Assembly (NCBI GenBank): GCA_016937695.1 | Contig: JAFGWC010000156.1 | Location: 1-62,173 of the forward strand | Length of the DNA stretch: 62,173 nt | Direction: 5' to 3' | Origin: Bacteroidales bacterium | GTDB taxonomy: Bacteria > Bacteroidota > Bacteroidia > Bacteroidales > NBLH01 | Part shown: one piece after another, positions 42,553 through 51,185 of the stretch | Layout: each line of letters opens with the position of its first letter | Position numbering within the stretch: position 1 is the first letter of the stretch | Notes under the pieces: model-generated | What the model saw: only the letters and a program-made list of their open reading frames with translations | Database searches by the model: none | What the model was told of the DNA's origin: nothing | Translations under genes and position numbers: made by a program

Positions 42553-44754
42553 ATGAAAACATTAATTACTTTAGTGTTTTACCTCATTTTCTCACAATTT
42601 TCTATTGCCCAAAATGGATTTGTTATCGATCACAGACATGCAGATTTAGCTCAAATTCCTGAATCATATATAAACCTGGCAAAGCAAAATTTGAAAATAA
42701 GGTATTTCAGGCGATCACACGGAAGCCAAATTGATATTGGCGGAATGGCTGCATTAAGAAGATTTTCATCAGATTACAATACTTTGTACTCATACAATAG
42801 TACTGGCGCAAATGGCGAATTATTTTTGGATGTAGAATGGCATAGTTTAGATATAGAAAATAGCACTTGGGTTCAAATTACCAGAGATTACCTTAATAAT
42901 GCTGCAAATTCACAAGTTAATGTTGTTATGTGGGCTTGGAGTAGCGGCTTTTTTGATTGTGATGTTGACCAATACTTAAGCGATATGGAAATGCTTATTG
43001 GAGAATATGGCCCAGTCGGAAGTATGATAACATCAGGCCAAAGAACTGTGCCTGTTACGTTTGTTTTTCAAACAGCTTGCGGGCAAAGTTCCACTGATCG
43101 GAATCAACTGGTTTATGAAGGTAACAAACAAATAAGACAATTTTGTGTTGATAATAATAGAATTTTATTTGACTTTAACGATATTGAATGCTATAATCCC
43201 GATAACCAATATTTTGGAGATGGGAATCCAGATGGTTCTTACACAAATGAAAGACTACTAAATGATGATTTATCATATAATGTTGCTAGTGGAAGAGGTA
43301 ATTGGGGAATAGAATGGAATAATGCAAACCCAACAAGTGAATTAAAGCTTCTTTCTGCTGATAATATTTGTACTGAATGTGCTCATTCTATGGGTGAGGA
43401 TGAAGGTGAAATTAAGGACAACTCTCGTTTACACTGTGTTTTAAAAGGCCGAGCTGCATGGTGGCTTTGGGCTAAACTTGCAGGTTGGGGAGTTGAAAAT
43501 GCATCTTCGCAAAGTTCTACTTCTGAAAGCTTAAGCGAAAATAATTTAAATGGTGCTGTAATTAATTTTTCTCTTTTTAATGAAACTTTTGCTGATAATA
43601 ATTTATCTGCTGTTAATTTCATTTTAAACAACGCACCAAACGGAACTGCAATTGAATCAATTGATTACATAAATTCTACACACGCTGATATAAATCTCAG
43701 TTTTAATGGAACTGATTTTGATACAAATTATAATAATTTTTCAATTACAGTTTTAAATCAAGAACTTATTGGGAATAACAATTTACAAAGTAATTCAATT
43801 TCTATTGATGCCGTTGTCGAAGATAATCCTTCTGTAAATATTTCTTCTGCAACTCAACTTACTGAAAGCAATTTAGATAATGCAATCATCAATTTAAGTT
43901 TAAATTATGAAACTTTTGCTGATAATAATTTATCAACAAATAATTTTATTTTAAACAATATTCCAAACGGAACTGCAATTGAATCAATTGATTACATAAA
44001 TTCCACTCATGCAGATGTAAATCTCAGTTTTGACGGAACAGACTTTGATACTGATATTAATAATTTTTCAATTACAGTTTTAAATCAAGAACTTAACGGA
44101 AATAACAATTTACAAAGTAATTCAATTTCTATATTTGCTGAAGATGAAAACTCAGCTTCAGCAATTGCTATTCCAAACCAAGAATTATCTGAATCAAATT
44201 TAGAAAATTCAGAAATTGCAATAAACCTTACAAATGAAACATTTTCTTTAACCGGGCGTGGCGAAATTGAAAGCTTTGTTTTAAACAATGCACCGGCAGG
44301 TCTAAGTATTGAAACTATCAGTCAAATAAGCGATTCAGAAATTAATCTTCAGTTAAGCTTTTCGGGTCAGGATTTTGATAATGATATTGATGATTTTTCA
44401 ATTACAATTCTTTCAAATCAATTAACAGGAAATCAAGACTTAACAACAAATAACTTAAGTATTGAAGCCGATATTAACACTAAAATTATTGACGATTTTA
44501 ATAGAGAAGAAAAAAAAATCTCTTTATTTCCAAATCCAAATAATGGAATTTTTTATTTGAAATTTAATTCCAATTTTTACGGAAAAGTAACATTTGTAAT
44601 TTTAAATCAAAGCGGAACTAAAGTCTATGAAAATAATTTTAACGTAATAAAAGGCGAACAAACATTATCTCTTGATTTACAAAAGCTTAAAAAAGGAGTA
44701 TATTTAATTTATTCAGATATAATTAAAAAATCAAGAAAAATTATAATAAAATAA
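42553..44754 (+). CDS. SGNH-like secreted protein with three repeat domains and T9SS sorting
   Basis: 733 residues. Signal peptide ends SIAQ. Residues about 20-315 form the SGNH-like domain (FRRSHGSQIDIGG; VVMWAWSSGFFDCDVD; VFQTACGQ; DNSRLHCVLKGRAAWWLW), nearly identical to the next gene. Three beta-rich repeats of about 109 residues follow; the first two are nearly identical. Each runs SENNL/SESNL ... DFDTDINNFSITVL. A type A T9SS sorting domain (SLFPNPNNGIFYLKF ... KGVYLIYSD) ends the protein. It is probably exported to the cell surface, where the repeats act as a stalk. The next gene, 44 bases downstream, is a paralogue without the repeats. Confidence 0.75.
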   Translation: MKTLITLVFYLIFSQFSIAQNGFVIDHRHADLAQIPESYINLAKQNLKIRYFRRSHGSQIDIGGMAALRRFSSDYNTLYSYNSTGANGELFLDVEWHSLDIENSTWVQITRDYLNNAANSQVNVVMWAWSSGFFDCDVDQYLSDMEMLIGEYGPVGSMITSGQRTVPVTFVFQTACGQSSTDRNQLVYEGNKQIRQFCVDNNRILFDFNDIECYNPDNQYFGDGNPDGSYTNERLLNDDLSYNVASGRGNWGIEWNNANPTSELKLLSADNICTECAHSMGEDEGEIKDNSRLHCVLKGRAAWWLWAKLAGWGVENASSQSSTSESLSENNLNGAVINFSLFNETFADNNLSAVNFILNNAPNGTAIESIDYINSTHADINLSFNGTDFDTNYNNFSITVLNQELIGNNNLQSNSISIDAVVEDNPSVNISSATQLTESNLDNAIINLSLNYETFADNNLSTNNFILNNIPNGTAIESIDYINSTHADVNLSFDGTDFDTDINNFSITVLNQELNGNNNLQSNSISIFAEDENSASAIAIPNQELSESNLENSEIAINLTNETFSLTGRGEIESFVLNNAPAGLSIETISQISDSEINLQLSFSGQDFDNDIDDFSITILSNQLTGNQDLTTNNLSIEADINTKIIDDFNREEKKISLFPNPNNGIFYLKFNSNFYGKVTFVILNQSGTKVYENNFNVIKGEQTLSLDLQKLKKGVYLIYSDIIKKSRKIIIK
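43537..44517 (+). repeat. three 327-bp tandem repeat units inside the SGNH-like gene
   Basis: Units begin at 43537, 43864 and 44191, a constant 327 bp (109 codons). Units 1 and 2 are nearly identical over long stretches (for example AATTTTTCAATTACAG at the same offset). Unit 3 is more diverged and contains a small GRGEIES insertion. This points to recent duplication of unit 1/2. Confidence 0.85.
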
Positions 44755-44798
44755 ATATCAGTAAATTATAAAAAACTAACAACAAAACACATAAAATA

Positions 44799-46034
44799 AT
44801 GAGAACAATTTATCTATTAATCTTAGTTTTAATAAGCCAAACTATTTTTTCACAAAATGGTTTTATTGTTGATCACAGACACACAGATTTATCTCAAATT
44901 CCTGAATCATACATTACAGCAGCAAAACAAAACCTGAAAATAATGTATTTCAGGCGTTCTCACGGAAGCCATATAGATGTTGGCGGAATGTCTGCATTAA
45001 GAAGATACTCAACAGCTTACAATACTTTATACTCATACAATAGCACCGGCGCAAATGGCGAGTTATTTATGGATGCAGAATGGCATAGTTTAGATATAGA
45101 AAACAGCTCTTGGGTTCAAATAACTAAAGATTATCTTGATAATGCGGCAAATTCGCAAGTTAATGTTGTTATGTGGGCTTGGAGTAGTGGCTTTTTTGAT
45201 TGTGATGTTGATCAATATTTAAGCGATATGGAAACGCTTATTAATCAATATGGAACAAACAGCTGCAGAGCTGTTCCTGTAACTTTTATTTTTCAAACAG
45301 CATGTGGACAACGCTCTTTAGATAGGAATCAATTAGTTTATAATGGAAATAAAAAGATTAGAGATTATTGCAAAACATTTAACAAAATACTTTTTGATTT
45401 TAATGATTTAGAATGCTTCGATCCTGACGGAAACTATTATGGCGACGGAGTTACAAATAATGGTTCATACACAAGCCTCAGAAGATTAAATGATGATTTA
45501 GCCTATATTTCAGACTCAACTAATGTGTCTATTTATTCTGGATTTGGAAACTGGGGAATTGAATGGATGAACAGAAACCCAAATGCAGAGCTAACAAAAT
45601 TATCTGCCGATAATATTTGTCAAGTTTGCGAACATTCTATGGGATATCACGAAGAAGAAACTAAAGACAATTCACGTTTACACTGTGTTTTAAAAGGTCA
45701 GGCTGCTTGGTGGCTTTGGGCAAAACTTGCAGGTTGGGACGATGGCTATGTTGGAACATCAGATGTAAAAAACGACATAAAAAGCAATTTAAAAAATTAT
45801 CCAAATCCTTTTACTCAAAATACAACAATAGAATATTTTATTGAAGACAGCTCGCATGTAAAGCTTGAATTATATGATAGTCAAGGGAAAAAATTAAAAA
45901 CCTTAGTCGATGAAAATCAAACAAAAGGCAATCATACTATTCCTTTTGTTTTAAATAATAAAAACGGAATGTATTTTTATACTTTAAGCATAAACGGAAA
46001 ACAAATAGTAAATAAAATGCTTAAAATTAATTAA
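44799..46034 (+). CDS. SGNH-like secreted protein with T9SS sorting, paralogue without repeats
   Basis: 411 residues. Signal peptide ends IFSQ. The SGNH-like domain (to about 325) closely matches the preceding protein, with the same FRRSHGSHIDVGG, VVMWAWSSGFFDCDVD and DNSRLHCVLKGQAAWWLW. Instead of repeats it goes straight into a sorting domain (YPNPFTQNTTIEYFI ... KNGMYFYTLSINGKQ) that differs in sequence from its neighbour's. It also has a longer insert after the Asp/Gly-rich loop (YISDSTNVSIYSG). The pair is a tandem duplication with different C-terminal modules. A terminator follows. Confidence 0.75.
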   Translation: MRTIYLLILVLISQTIFSQNGFIVDHRHTDLSQIPESYITAAKQNLKIMYFRRSHGSHIDVGGMSALRRYSTAYNTLYSYNSTGANGELFMDAEWHSLDIENSSWVQITKDYLDNAANSQVNVVMWAWSSGFFDCDVDQYLSDMETLINQYGTNSCRAVPVTFIFQTACGQRSLDRNQLVYNGNKKIRDYCKTFNKILFDFNDLECFDPDGNYYGDGVTNNGSYTSLRRLNDDLAYISDSTNVSIYSGFGNWGIEWMNRNPNAELTKLSADNICQVCEHSMGYHEEETKDNSRLHCVLKGQAAWWLWAKLAGWDDGYVGTSDVKNDIKSNLKNYPNPFTQNTTIEYFIEDSSHVKLELYDSQGKKLKTLVDENQTKGNHTIPFVLNNKNGMYFYTLSINGKQIVNKMLKIN

Positions 46035-46060
46035 TTGCAAATTAATTACTAAAAAAAATC

Positions 46061-46103
46061 AAACACTCTATTAAAGAATTCTCTTTATTTGAGTGTTTTT
46101 TTT
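46061..46103 (+). terminator. terminator of the SGNH-like gene pair
   Basis: A stem of AAACACTC with GAGTGTTT, extended internally by AAAG/CTTT, is followed by eight T. It lies about 27 bases past the stop at 46034. The csaA ATG at 46139 comes after it. Confidence 0.85.
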
Positions 46104-46138
46104 ATATGTTTGAATTTAATCAAAAATATAAAAAATTT

Positions 46139-46477
46139 ATGGACAAAATTAACTGGCAAGATTTTGAAAGAGTAGAATTAAGAGCCGGAACAATAATTAA
46201 TGCTGAAAACTTTCCTGAAGCTAAAAAACCTGCGTATAAACTCACAATTGATTTTGGTGAAAATATAGGAATAAAAAAATCAAGTGCACAAATTACTGAT
46301 TTATATGCAATTAATGAATTAATCGACAAACAAATAATTGCTGTTGTCAATTTCCCTGCAAAACAAATCGGCAATTTTTTATCAGAATGTTTAGTTTGCG
46401 GATTTTATAACGAAAACAATTCGGTTGTACTTGCAGTACCTGAAAAAAAAATTGAAAACGGTTCTAAACTTGGATGA
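46139..46477 (+). CDS. csaA: tRNA-binding protein CsaA
   Basis: 112 residues from the ATG at 46139. A longer reading would begin inside the upstream terminator. It is one OB-fold tRNA-binding domain, with RVELRAGTIINAENFPEAKKPAYKLTIDFG at the start and FLSECLVCGFYN and VLAVPEKKIENGSKLG at the end, the normal CsaA pattern. CsaA binds tRNA and has been reported as a chaperone-like factor linked to protein export. It forms a dimer in the cytoplasm. It is a single gene. Confidence 0.94.
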   Translation: MDKINWQDFERVELRAGTIINAENFPEAKKPAYKLTIDFGENIGIKKSSAQITDLYAINELIDKQIIAVVNFPAKQIGNFLSECLVCGFYNENNSVVLAVPEKKIENGSKLG

Positions 46478-46604
46478 TTTTTATAATAAAACATAATACT
46501 TAAAAACAAACAGTTTATATTCATTTTGTAATTTTAAATTTATAATTTTAAACTGATTTTAATTACTTTTATACTTTATAATTGTTTTACAAATAATAAA
46601 AACC

Positions 46605-47273
46605 ATGTTTTTCTTTAGAATTAACAAATTAAAAATTATTGACAACAAGGAAATGCCTAGTTTTCTTGGTATTTTTGGTCCTGATATTGCTCAAGTTAAA
46701 TTAATTAGCTTTGTTACAACCGACCAAATGTCCTTACCCGACATGACTGAATTCCTTAAGACAAAAGACCCAATTGTAAAAAAAAATATTTTAAAAGTAG
46801 CTGTAACCCAAGTAGTTGATGCCAGAATTTTAACAATGGTTGAAAATGTAAAAGATAATCACCTAATGTATTTTGGCGATACAGGTTATGTTTTATATAA
46901 ATCAAAAATAATACCTGATCATTTTGATTGGCAACTAGTTGTTTATGAGAGTGATATGGCAATAAGAGATACTGCAATGATGATTGAAGACATTGTTAAT
47001 GATGAAGAATTTGACGAATTCTCGGACAATTTGCTAAAACTTATATCTAAAGCTAAAAATCCCGGATATATGGCTGCCGTTGCAATTGGGAAGTTTGCTT
47101 CAAAAGTAACTCTTAAAGTTGCCAGTAAAAATAAAGACGATATGATTGGTATTGTTTACATGTCGTTAAACAGATGGGAGCACTATCCTTTTGGTGAAAG
47201 AAAAAAAGACGACATGCCGGATATGACAAATAATATGCTTATCGATTATTCTATTTTCGGTTTTGATGAATAA
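46605..47273 (+). CDS. conserved-looking cytoplasmic protein, unknown, upstream of NfeD
   Basis: 222 residues with no signal or membrane segment. A first part of strands (PDIAQVKLISFVTTDQMSL) is followed by MTEFLKTKDPIVKKNILKVAV and then VVDARILTMVENVKDNHLMYFGDTGYVLYKSK. An acidic helical part (IEDIVNDEEFDEFSDNLLKL) precedes the end. No motif known to me fits. It sits 73 bases upstream of the NfeD-type gene on the same strand, which suggests a shared membrane-quality-control role, but that is inference. Confidence 0.55.
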   Translation: MFFFRINKLKIIDNKEMPSFLGIFGPDIAQVKLISFVTTDQMSLPDMTEFLKTKDPIVKKNILKVAVTQVVDARILTMVENVKDNHLMYFGDTGYVLYKSKIIPDHFDWQLVVYESDMAIRDTAMMIEDIVNDEEFDEFSDNLLKLISKAKNPGYMAAVAIGKFASKVTLKVASKNKDDMIGIVYMSLNRWEHYPFGERKKDDMPDMTNNMLIDYSIFGFDE

Positions 47274-47346
47274 TTTAACTTAAATATTTTAATCGTTAAA
47301 CAGATTAAAATCATAAAATTAACTGAAAAATTAATTCTAAATTCAA

Positions 47347-48765
47347 ATGAAAAACAAACTTTTTATTAAAATAATTGTATTGGCAATAATATTTTATATT
47401 GTTGATTTTCATGCAAATGCACAGGACACAATAATAAAAAAAAATAAAATCATTCTAAAATTTGACATTAAAGAAATGATTGGCCCGGCAATTTGGCGAA
47501 AAACAATCCAAGCATTTAACAAAGCAAATGAAATTAATGCAGATTTAATTTTAATTCACATGAATACTTACGGCGGATTAGTTGATGCTGCTGATTCTAT
47601 TCGAACTAAAATTTTAAATAGTGATATTCCCGTATATGTTTTTATTGATAATAATGCAGCATCAGCCGGTGCTTTGATTGCCATTTCCTGCGATAGTATA
47701 TATATGAGACCGGGAGCAAATATTGGTGCAGCTACTGTTGTTAATCAAACAGGCGAGGTTGTTCCCGATAAATATCAATCATACATGCGTTCTACAATGC
47801 GTGCAACTGCTGAAGCTCATGGAAAAGATACAATTATAAACGGAAAAGATACAACATACAAATGGTTTCGCGACCCGAAAATTGCTGAAGCAATGGTTGA
47901 TCCTAAAAAATATATTGAAAACGTAATTGATTCGGGCGAAGTACTGACTTTTACAGCTAACGAAGCAATAAAATACAATTATTGCGAAGGAATTGCCGAA
48001 AATATTGACGAGCTTATAAAATTAGCCGGTATTCATGAATATACAATTACTCAATATGAACCTAGTAATTTAGAAAAAATAATTGGAGTTTTAGTAAGTC
48101 CATATCTTCAAGGCATTTTGATAATGATAATTATAGGTGGAATTTATTTTGAACTGCAAACTCCGGGAGTTGGATTTCCTCTAATGGCGTCAATTTTAGC
48201 AGCTGTTTTATATTTTGCACCTCTTTATCTTGAAGGAATTGCTGAGCATTGGGAAATATTAATTTTCTTTATAGGAATTGTTTTGCTTTTGATAGAAATA
48301 TTTGTGATTCCGGGATTTGGAGTTGCAGGTGTTTCAGGCATTTTACTCGCTATTACAGGCTTAGCATTAAGCATGTCGGAAAGTGTAATTTTTGAAGTTG
48401 ATGGTGAATTTGCAATCAATATTGAACCTTTTTTCCGCTCTCTTTTTGTAGTCTTATTGTCTGTTTTTCTGTCTATCGGATTGTCTGTAGCTTTAAGCCA
48501 AAGAATTGTAAAATCTAAGCTTTTTTCTGCAATTGCTTTAAATAAAACCCAACAAATTACTGATGGTTATTTAAGCGTTACTCAAAGTTTAGGGAACTTG
48601 GTTGGCAAACAAGGCATCACATACACTATTCTTCGTCCTGCTGGAAAAGTTGAAATTGACGGCCAAATTTTTGATGCTAAATCTTTAACCGGTTATATTG
48701 ATAAAGATGAGAAAATTGAAGTTGTAAAGTTTGAAGTAGCTCAACTTTATGTTAAGAAAATATAA
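47347..48765 (+). CDS. NfeD-family membrane serine protease (ClpP-class)
   Basis: 472 residues. Signal peptide ends HANAQ. A ClpP/crotonase-like protease domain (about 30-235) has the catalytic Ser106 in FIDNNAASAGALIA and GGLVDAADSIRTKI. Four to five membrane helices (about 245-400) follow, then an NfeD OB-fold end (VGKQGITYTILRPAGKVEIDGQIFDA). Long NfeD proteins act at the membrane, often beside stomatin-like proteins, and degrade hydrophobic substrates. No stomatin gene is adjacent. The unknown gene directly upstream is the likely partner. Confidence 0.88.
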   Translation: MKNKLFIKIIVLAIIFYIVDFHANAQDTIIKKNKIILKFDIKEMIGPAIWRKTIQAFNKANEINADLILIHMNTYGGLVDAADSIRTKILNSDIPVYVFIDNNAASAGALIAISCDSIYMRPGANIGAATVVNQTGEVVPDKYQSYMRSTMRATAEAHGKDTIINGKDTTYKWFRDPKIAEAMVDPKKYIENVIDSGEVLTFTANEAIKYNYCEGIAENIDELIKLAGIHEYTITQYEPSNLEKIIGVLVSPYLQGILIMIIIGGIYFELQTPGVGFPLMASILAAVLYFAPLYLEGIAEHWEILIFFIGIVLLLIEIFVIPGFGVAGVSGILLAITGLALSMSESVIFEVDGEFAINIEPFFRSLFVVLLSVFLSIGLSVALSQRIVKSKLFSAIALNKTQQITDGYLSVTQSLGNLVGKQGITYTILRPAGKVEIDGQIFDAKSLTGYIDKDEKIEVVKFEVAQLYVKKI

Positions 48766-48840
48766 ATTTTCAGAGAGATAAATTAATTAGTATTTAGAAT
48801 TGCAAAATTGCTAAATTGTTAATTGTAAATTGTAGTATAT

Positions 48841-49281
48841 ATGAAACAGTATATTGTAAGAGATTACAAAACTGAAGATTACAATAGATTAATGGAAGTT
48901 TGGCAACAAACAAATTTAAGTACTCCCGGACGTGGCGACAACGAAATAACTATTGAAAACACTTTAAAACTCGGCGGCAAATTATTATTGCTTGAAGATT
49001 TATCTAACAATAAAATTATTGGCACATCATGGATGACAACTGACGGAAGAAGATTGTATTTACACCATTTCGGCATTTTGCCTCAATATCAAGGTAAAGG
49101 TTTAAGTAAACTGCTTTTATCAGAATCTAATAAATTTGCAATTAAACTCGGGCAGCAATTTAAATTAGAGGTTCATAAAGATAATCATATTGCAAAAAAA
49201 CTTTATATAAATTACGGATTTAAGTATCTTGGTGATTATGAGGTTTTTATTGTTAGAAATTTAAACGAATTAAAACATTAA
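48841..49281 (+). CDS. GNAT-family N-acetyltransferase
   Basis: 146 residues. Single GNAT domain. The acetyl-CoA loop is GILPQYQGKGLSKLLL (R/Q-x-x-G-x-G type), followed by the motif A helix, and the end has VHKDNHIAKKLYINYGFKYLGDYE, the usual motif B. Cytoplasmic. The acceptor may be a small amine, an amino acid or a protein terminus. It stands alone between the NfeD and membrane protein genes. Confidence 0.88.
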   Translation: MKQYIVRDYKTEDYNRLMEVWQQTNLSTPGRGDNEITIENTLKLGGKLLLLEDLSNNKIIGTSWMTTDGRRLYLHHFGILPQYQGKGLSKLLLSESNKFAIKLGQQFKLEVHKDNHIAKKLYINYGFKYLGDYEVFIVRNLNELKH

Positions 49282-49350
49282 TTTATATCGAAACTCATAA
49301 GTTTTAATATTTTTAAATAAAATAATTATACCTAAATTAAAAGATATTAA

Positions 49351-50187
49351 ATGAAAAAACTTGTTTTATGGATTTTGGCTGTTATTATTACTTTAAGTGC
49401 AGCTGTTTATCAAAAACTTACAGGCCCAACTTATCCGAAAAGAGAGAAAATTGAACTTAACGGAGATATTTATAATATAAAACTATTAAGAAGCTACGGC
49501 GGAACAGCAGATGCGCCAATTGAATTAGAAATTGAAGATGGTCTTATATCAGCAAAATTATACTATAAATATTTTCCTGAGCACGAAAACGAACAGTGGA
49601 AAACAATAGATTTTGTTAGAAAAGGAGATTTTATAATTGCAGAATTGCCAAATCAACCAATGGCCGGAAAATTAATGTATTATATTAGTTTTTATACCGA
49701 AAAAGGAATTGTGAATTTATTAAATAAAGAACCTGTTGTTATACGATTTAAAGGCGAAGTGCCAAAATATATATTGTTTCCGCATATTTTCTTTATGTTC
49801 TTTTCAATGTTGCTTGCCAATGTTGCCGGATTGTTTGCAATTTGGAATATATCGAAATATAAATTATATACTTATCTAACTTTCAGCTTTTTATTATTAG
49901 GAGGAATGATTTTAGGACCTTTAGTTCAAAAATATGCTTTTGGCGAATTATGGACAGGCATTCCTTTTGGCTGGGATTTAACTGATAATAAAACCCTTAT
50001 TGCTTTTGTTTTTTGGATAATTGCTCTTATTGGAAACTTAAAAAAAGACAGAAAATATTTAACTATTATTGCAGCTGTTGCTGTTTTAATTATATTTTCA
50101 ATACCACACTCAATGTTTGGTTCTGAATTAGACAGAACTACAGGTGAAGTAACTCAAGGATTTATAAATTTAATTAGAATGCTGTAA
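49351..50187 (+). CDS. membrane protein with periplasmic beta domain, unknown
   Basis: 278 residues. An N-terminal helix (LVLWILAVIITLSAAVY) precedes a beta-rich extracytoplasmic domain (about 25-135, IYNIKLLRSYGGTADAPIELEIE, Ig-like). Four membrane helices follow to the C-terminus (YILFPHIFFMFFSMLLANVAG; LYTYLTFSFLLLGGMIL; ALIAFVFWIIALIG; LTIIAAVAVLIIF). A conserved-looking loop LWTGIPFGWDLTDNKT sits between helices. No family is named, but the layout suggests a structured envelope protein. A bidirectional hairpin ends it. Confidence 0.65.
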   Translation: MKKLVLWILAVIITLSAAVYQKLTGPTYPKREKIELNGDIYNIKLLRSYGGTADAPIELEIEDGLISAKLYYKYFPEHENEQWKTIDFVRKGDFIIAELPNQPMAGKLMYYISFYTEKGIVNLLNKEPVVIRFKGEVPKYILFPHIFFMFFSMLLANVAGLFAIWNISKYKLYTYLTFSFLLLGGMILGPLVQKYAFGELWTGIPFGWDLTDNKTLIAFVFWIIALIGNLKKDRKYLTIIAAVAVLIIFSIPHSMFGSELDRTTGEVTQGFINLIRML

Positions 50188-50192
50188 AATAG

Positions 50193-50228
50193 AAAAACAT
50201 CGATGTAAATAACACCGATGTTTTTTTA
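50193..50228. terminator. terminator hairpin between convergent genes
   Basis: An 11-bp stem, AACATCGATGT with ACACCGATGTT (one mismatch), is followed by T7 on the forward strand. It can serve the membrane protein gene and possibly the convergent hotdog gene. Confidence 0.75.
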
Positions 50229-50238
50229 TCATTAAAAT

Positions 50239-50730
50239 CTATAATTTCTTTTTAGGAATCCAAGCCCAAAGAGCTTCAACTTTTATTGGCTCTTCGCCAG
50301 CTTCATCAGTAACAACTACAGGAATAATAAGTTCTCCTTTTTCGGTTGATAAAATATGGTCGATTTGTTCTTTGCTTAAATTAGCTTTTGCTTGCATTGC
50401 TCCGCTTGAACGCCATACAAAATCGGTGTGTAGTTTTTTTACCAACATAATTCTATCGTCAGGCACATTCATTCCTACAACCATTCCTGTGGCTGTTTCG
50501 GCTAAAAGCATCATTGCGGCTGCATGTAATTGACCAATATGGTTTTGAACTTCGGTTTTGTTTGGCAAAGATACTATTACTTCTTCTTTTGTCATTTTTT
50601 CGTAAACAACTCCTGTAAAGCCGGTAAATTTAACAAATCCGCCTACTGCTTTACTAGTTGCAGCAATACGATCTTCGTTGTTAAGATTATCAAACTGTCT
50701 AACTAATTTGCTTAACATGTTATCTTCCAT
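50239..50730 (-). CDS. DUF4442 hotdog-fold thioesterase-like protein
   Basis: 163 residues. Hotdog-fold signature: VSLPNKTEVQNHIGQLHAAAMMLLAETATGM with the Gly-containing helix, and LHTDFVWRSSGAMQAKANLS. It matches the DUF4442/PaaI-like branch. A catalytic residue is probably within the HIGQLHAAAMMLLAE helix. The usual role is hydrolysis of acyl-CoA or acyl-carrier thioesters; the substrate is unknown. A second hotdog enzyme of the PaaI type lies at 59194-59631. Confidence 0.8.
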   Translation of the reverse strand: MEDNMLSKLVRQFDNLNNEDRIAATSKAVGGFVKFTGFTGVVYEKMTKEEVIVSLPNKTEVQNHIGQLHAAAMMLLAETATGMVVGMNVPDDRIMLVKKLHTDFVWRSSGAMQAKANLSKEQIDHILSTEKGELIIPVVVTDEAGEEPIKVEALWAWIPKKKL

Positions 50731-51185
50731 AAATTTATAATTTTATTTGACTCTAGTTTAAATATTCTGTAATACTTATTTTTTTCATGTTTTACATTAA
50801 ATATCAGCAATTTAAAAATTGTAATTAAAAATGAATATTGATTAGATTTAATTACTAATTACTTACCAAGATATAAGCGAAACCGGTATTGAAAAATTAT
50901 CATATAATCTAAACTATAGTTTTTAGTTTTTAAATATCAAATATATTATGCAAACATAATAAATTTGAATTGTTTTTTAGAGTTTATTTTAAATTTTTAT
51001 TGTTAACTTTAGTTATATTTTAATTTATTTAGTTATTATTAACGTTTGTAATGGCGATTAATGGTGAAGTTAATTCTTTAATATATAATCAGCAAAACTA
51101 TAATACATTACATTTTAGAAAGTATTTTAAACTAAATAAATTTTAATATATTTATAAACTTTAAAACTAAAACTTTGATTTTGGT
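50731..51185. other. intergenic region without recognised elements
   Basis: 455 bases between the divergent hotdog and oxidoreductase genes. The sequence is AT-rich without hairpins, repeats, open frames or a complete -33/-7 pair that I can support. Confidence 0.55.
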
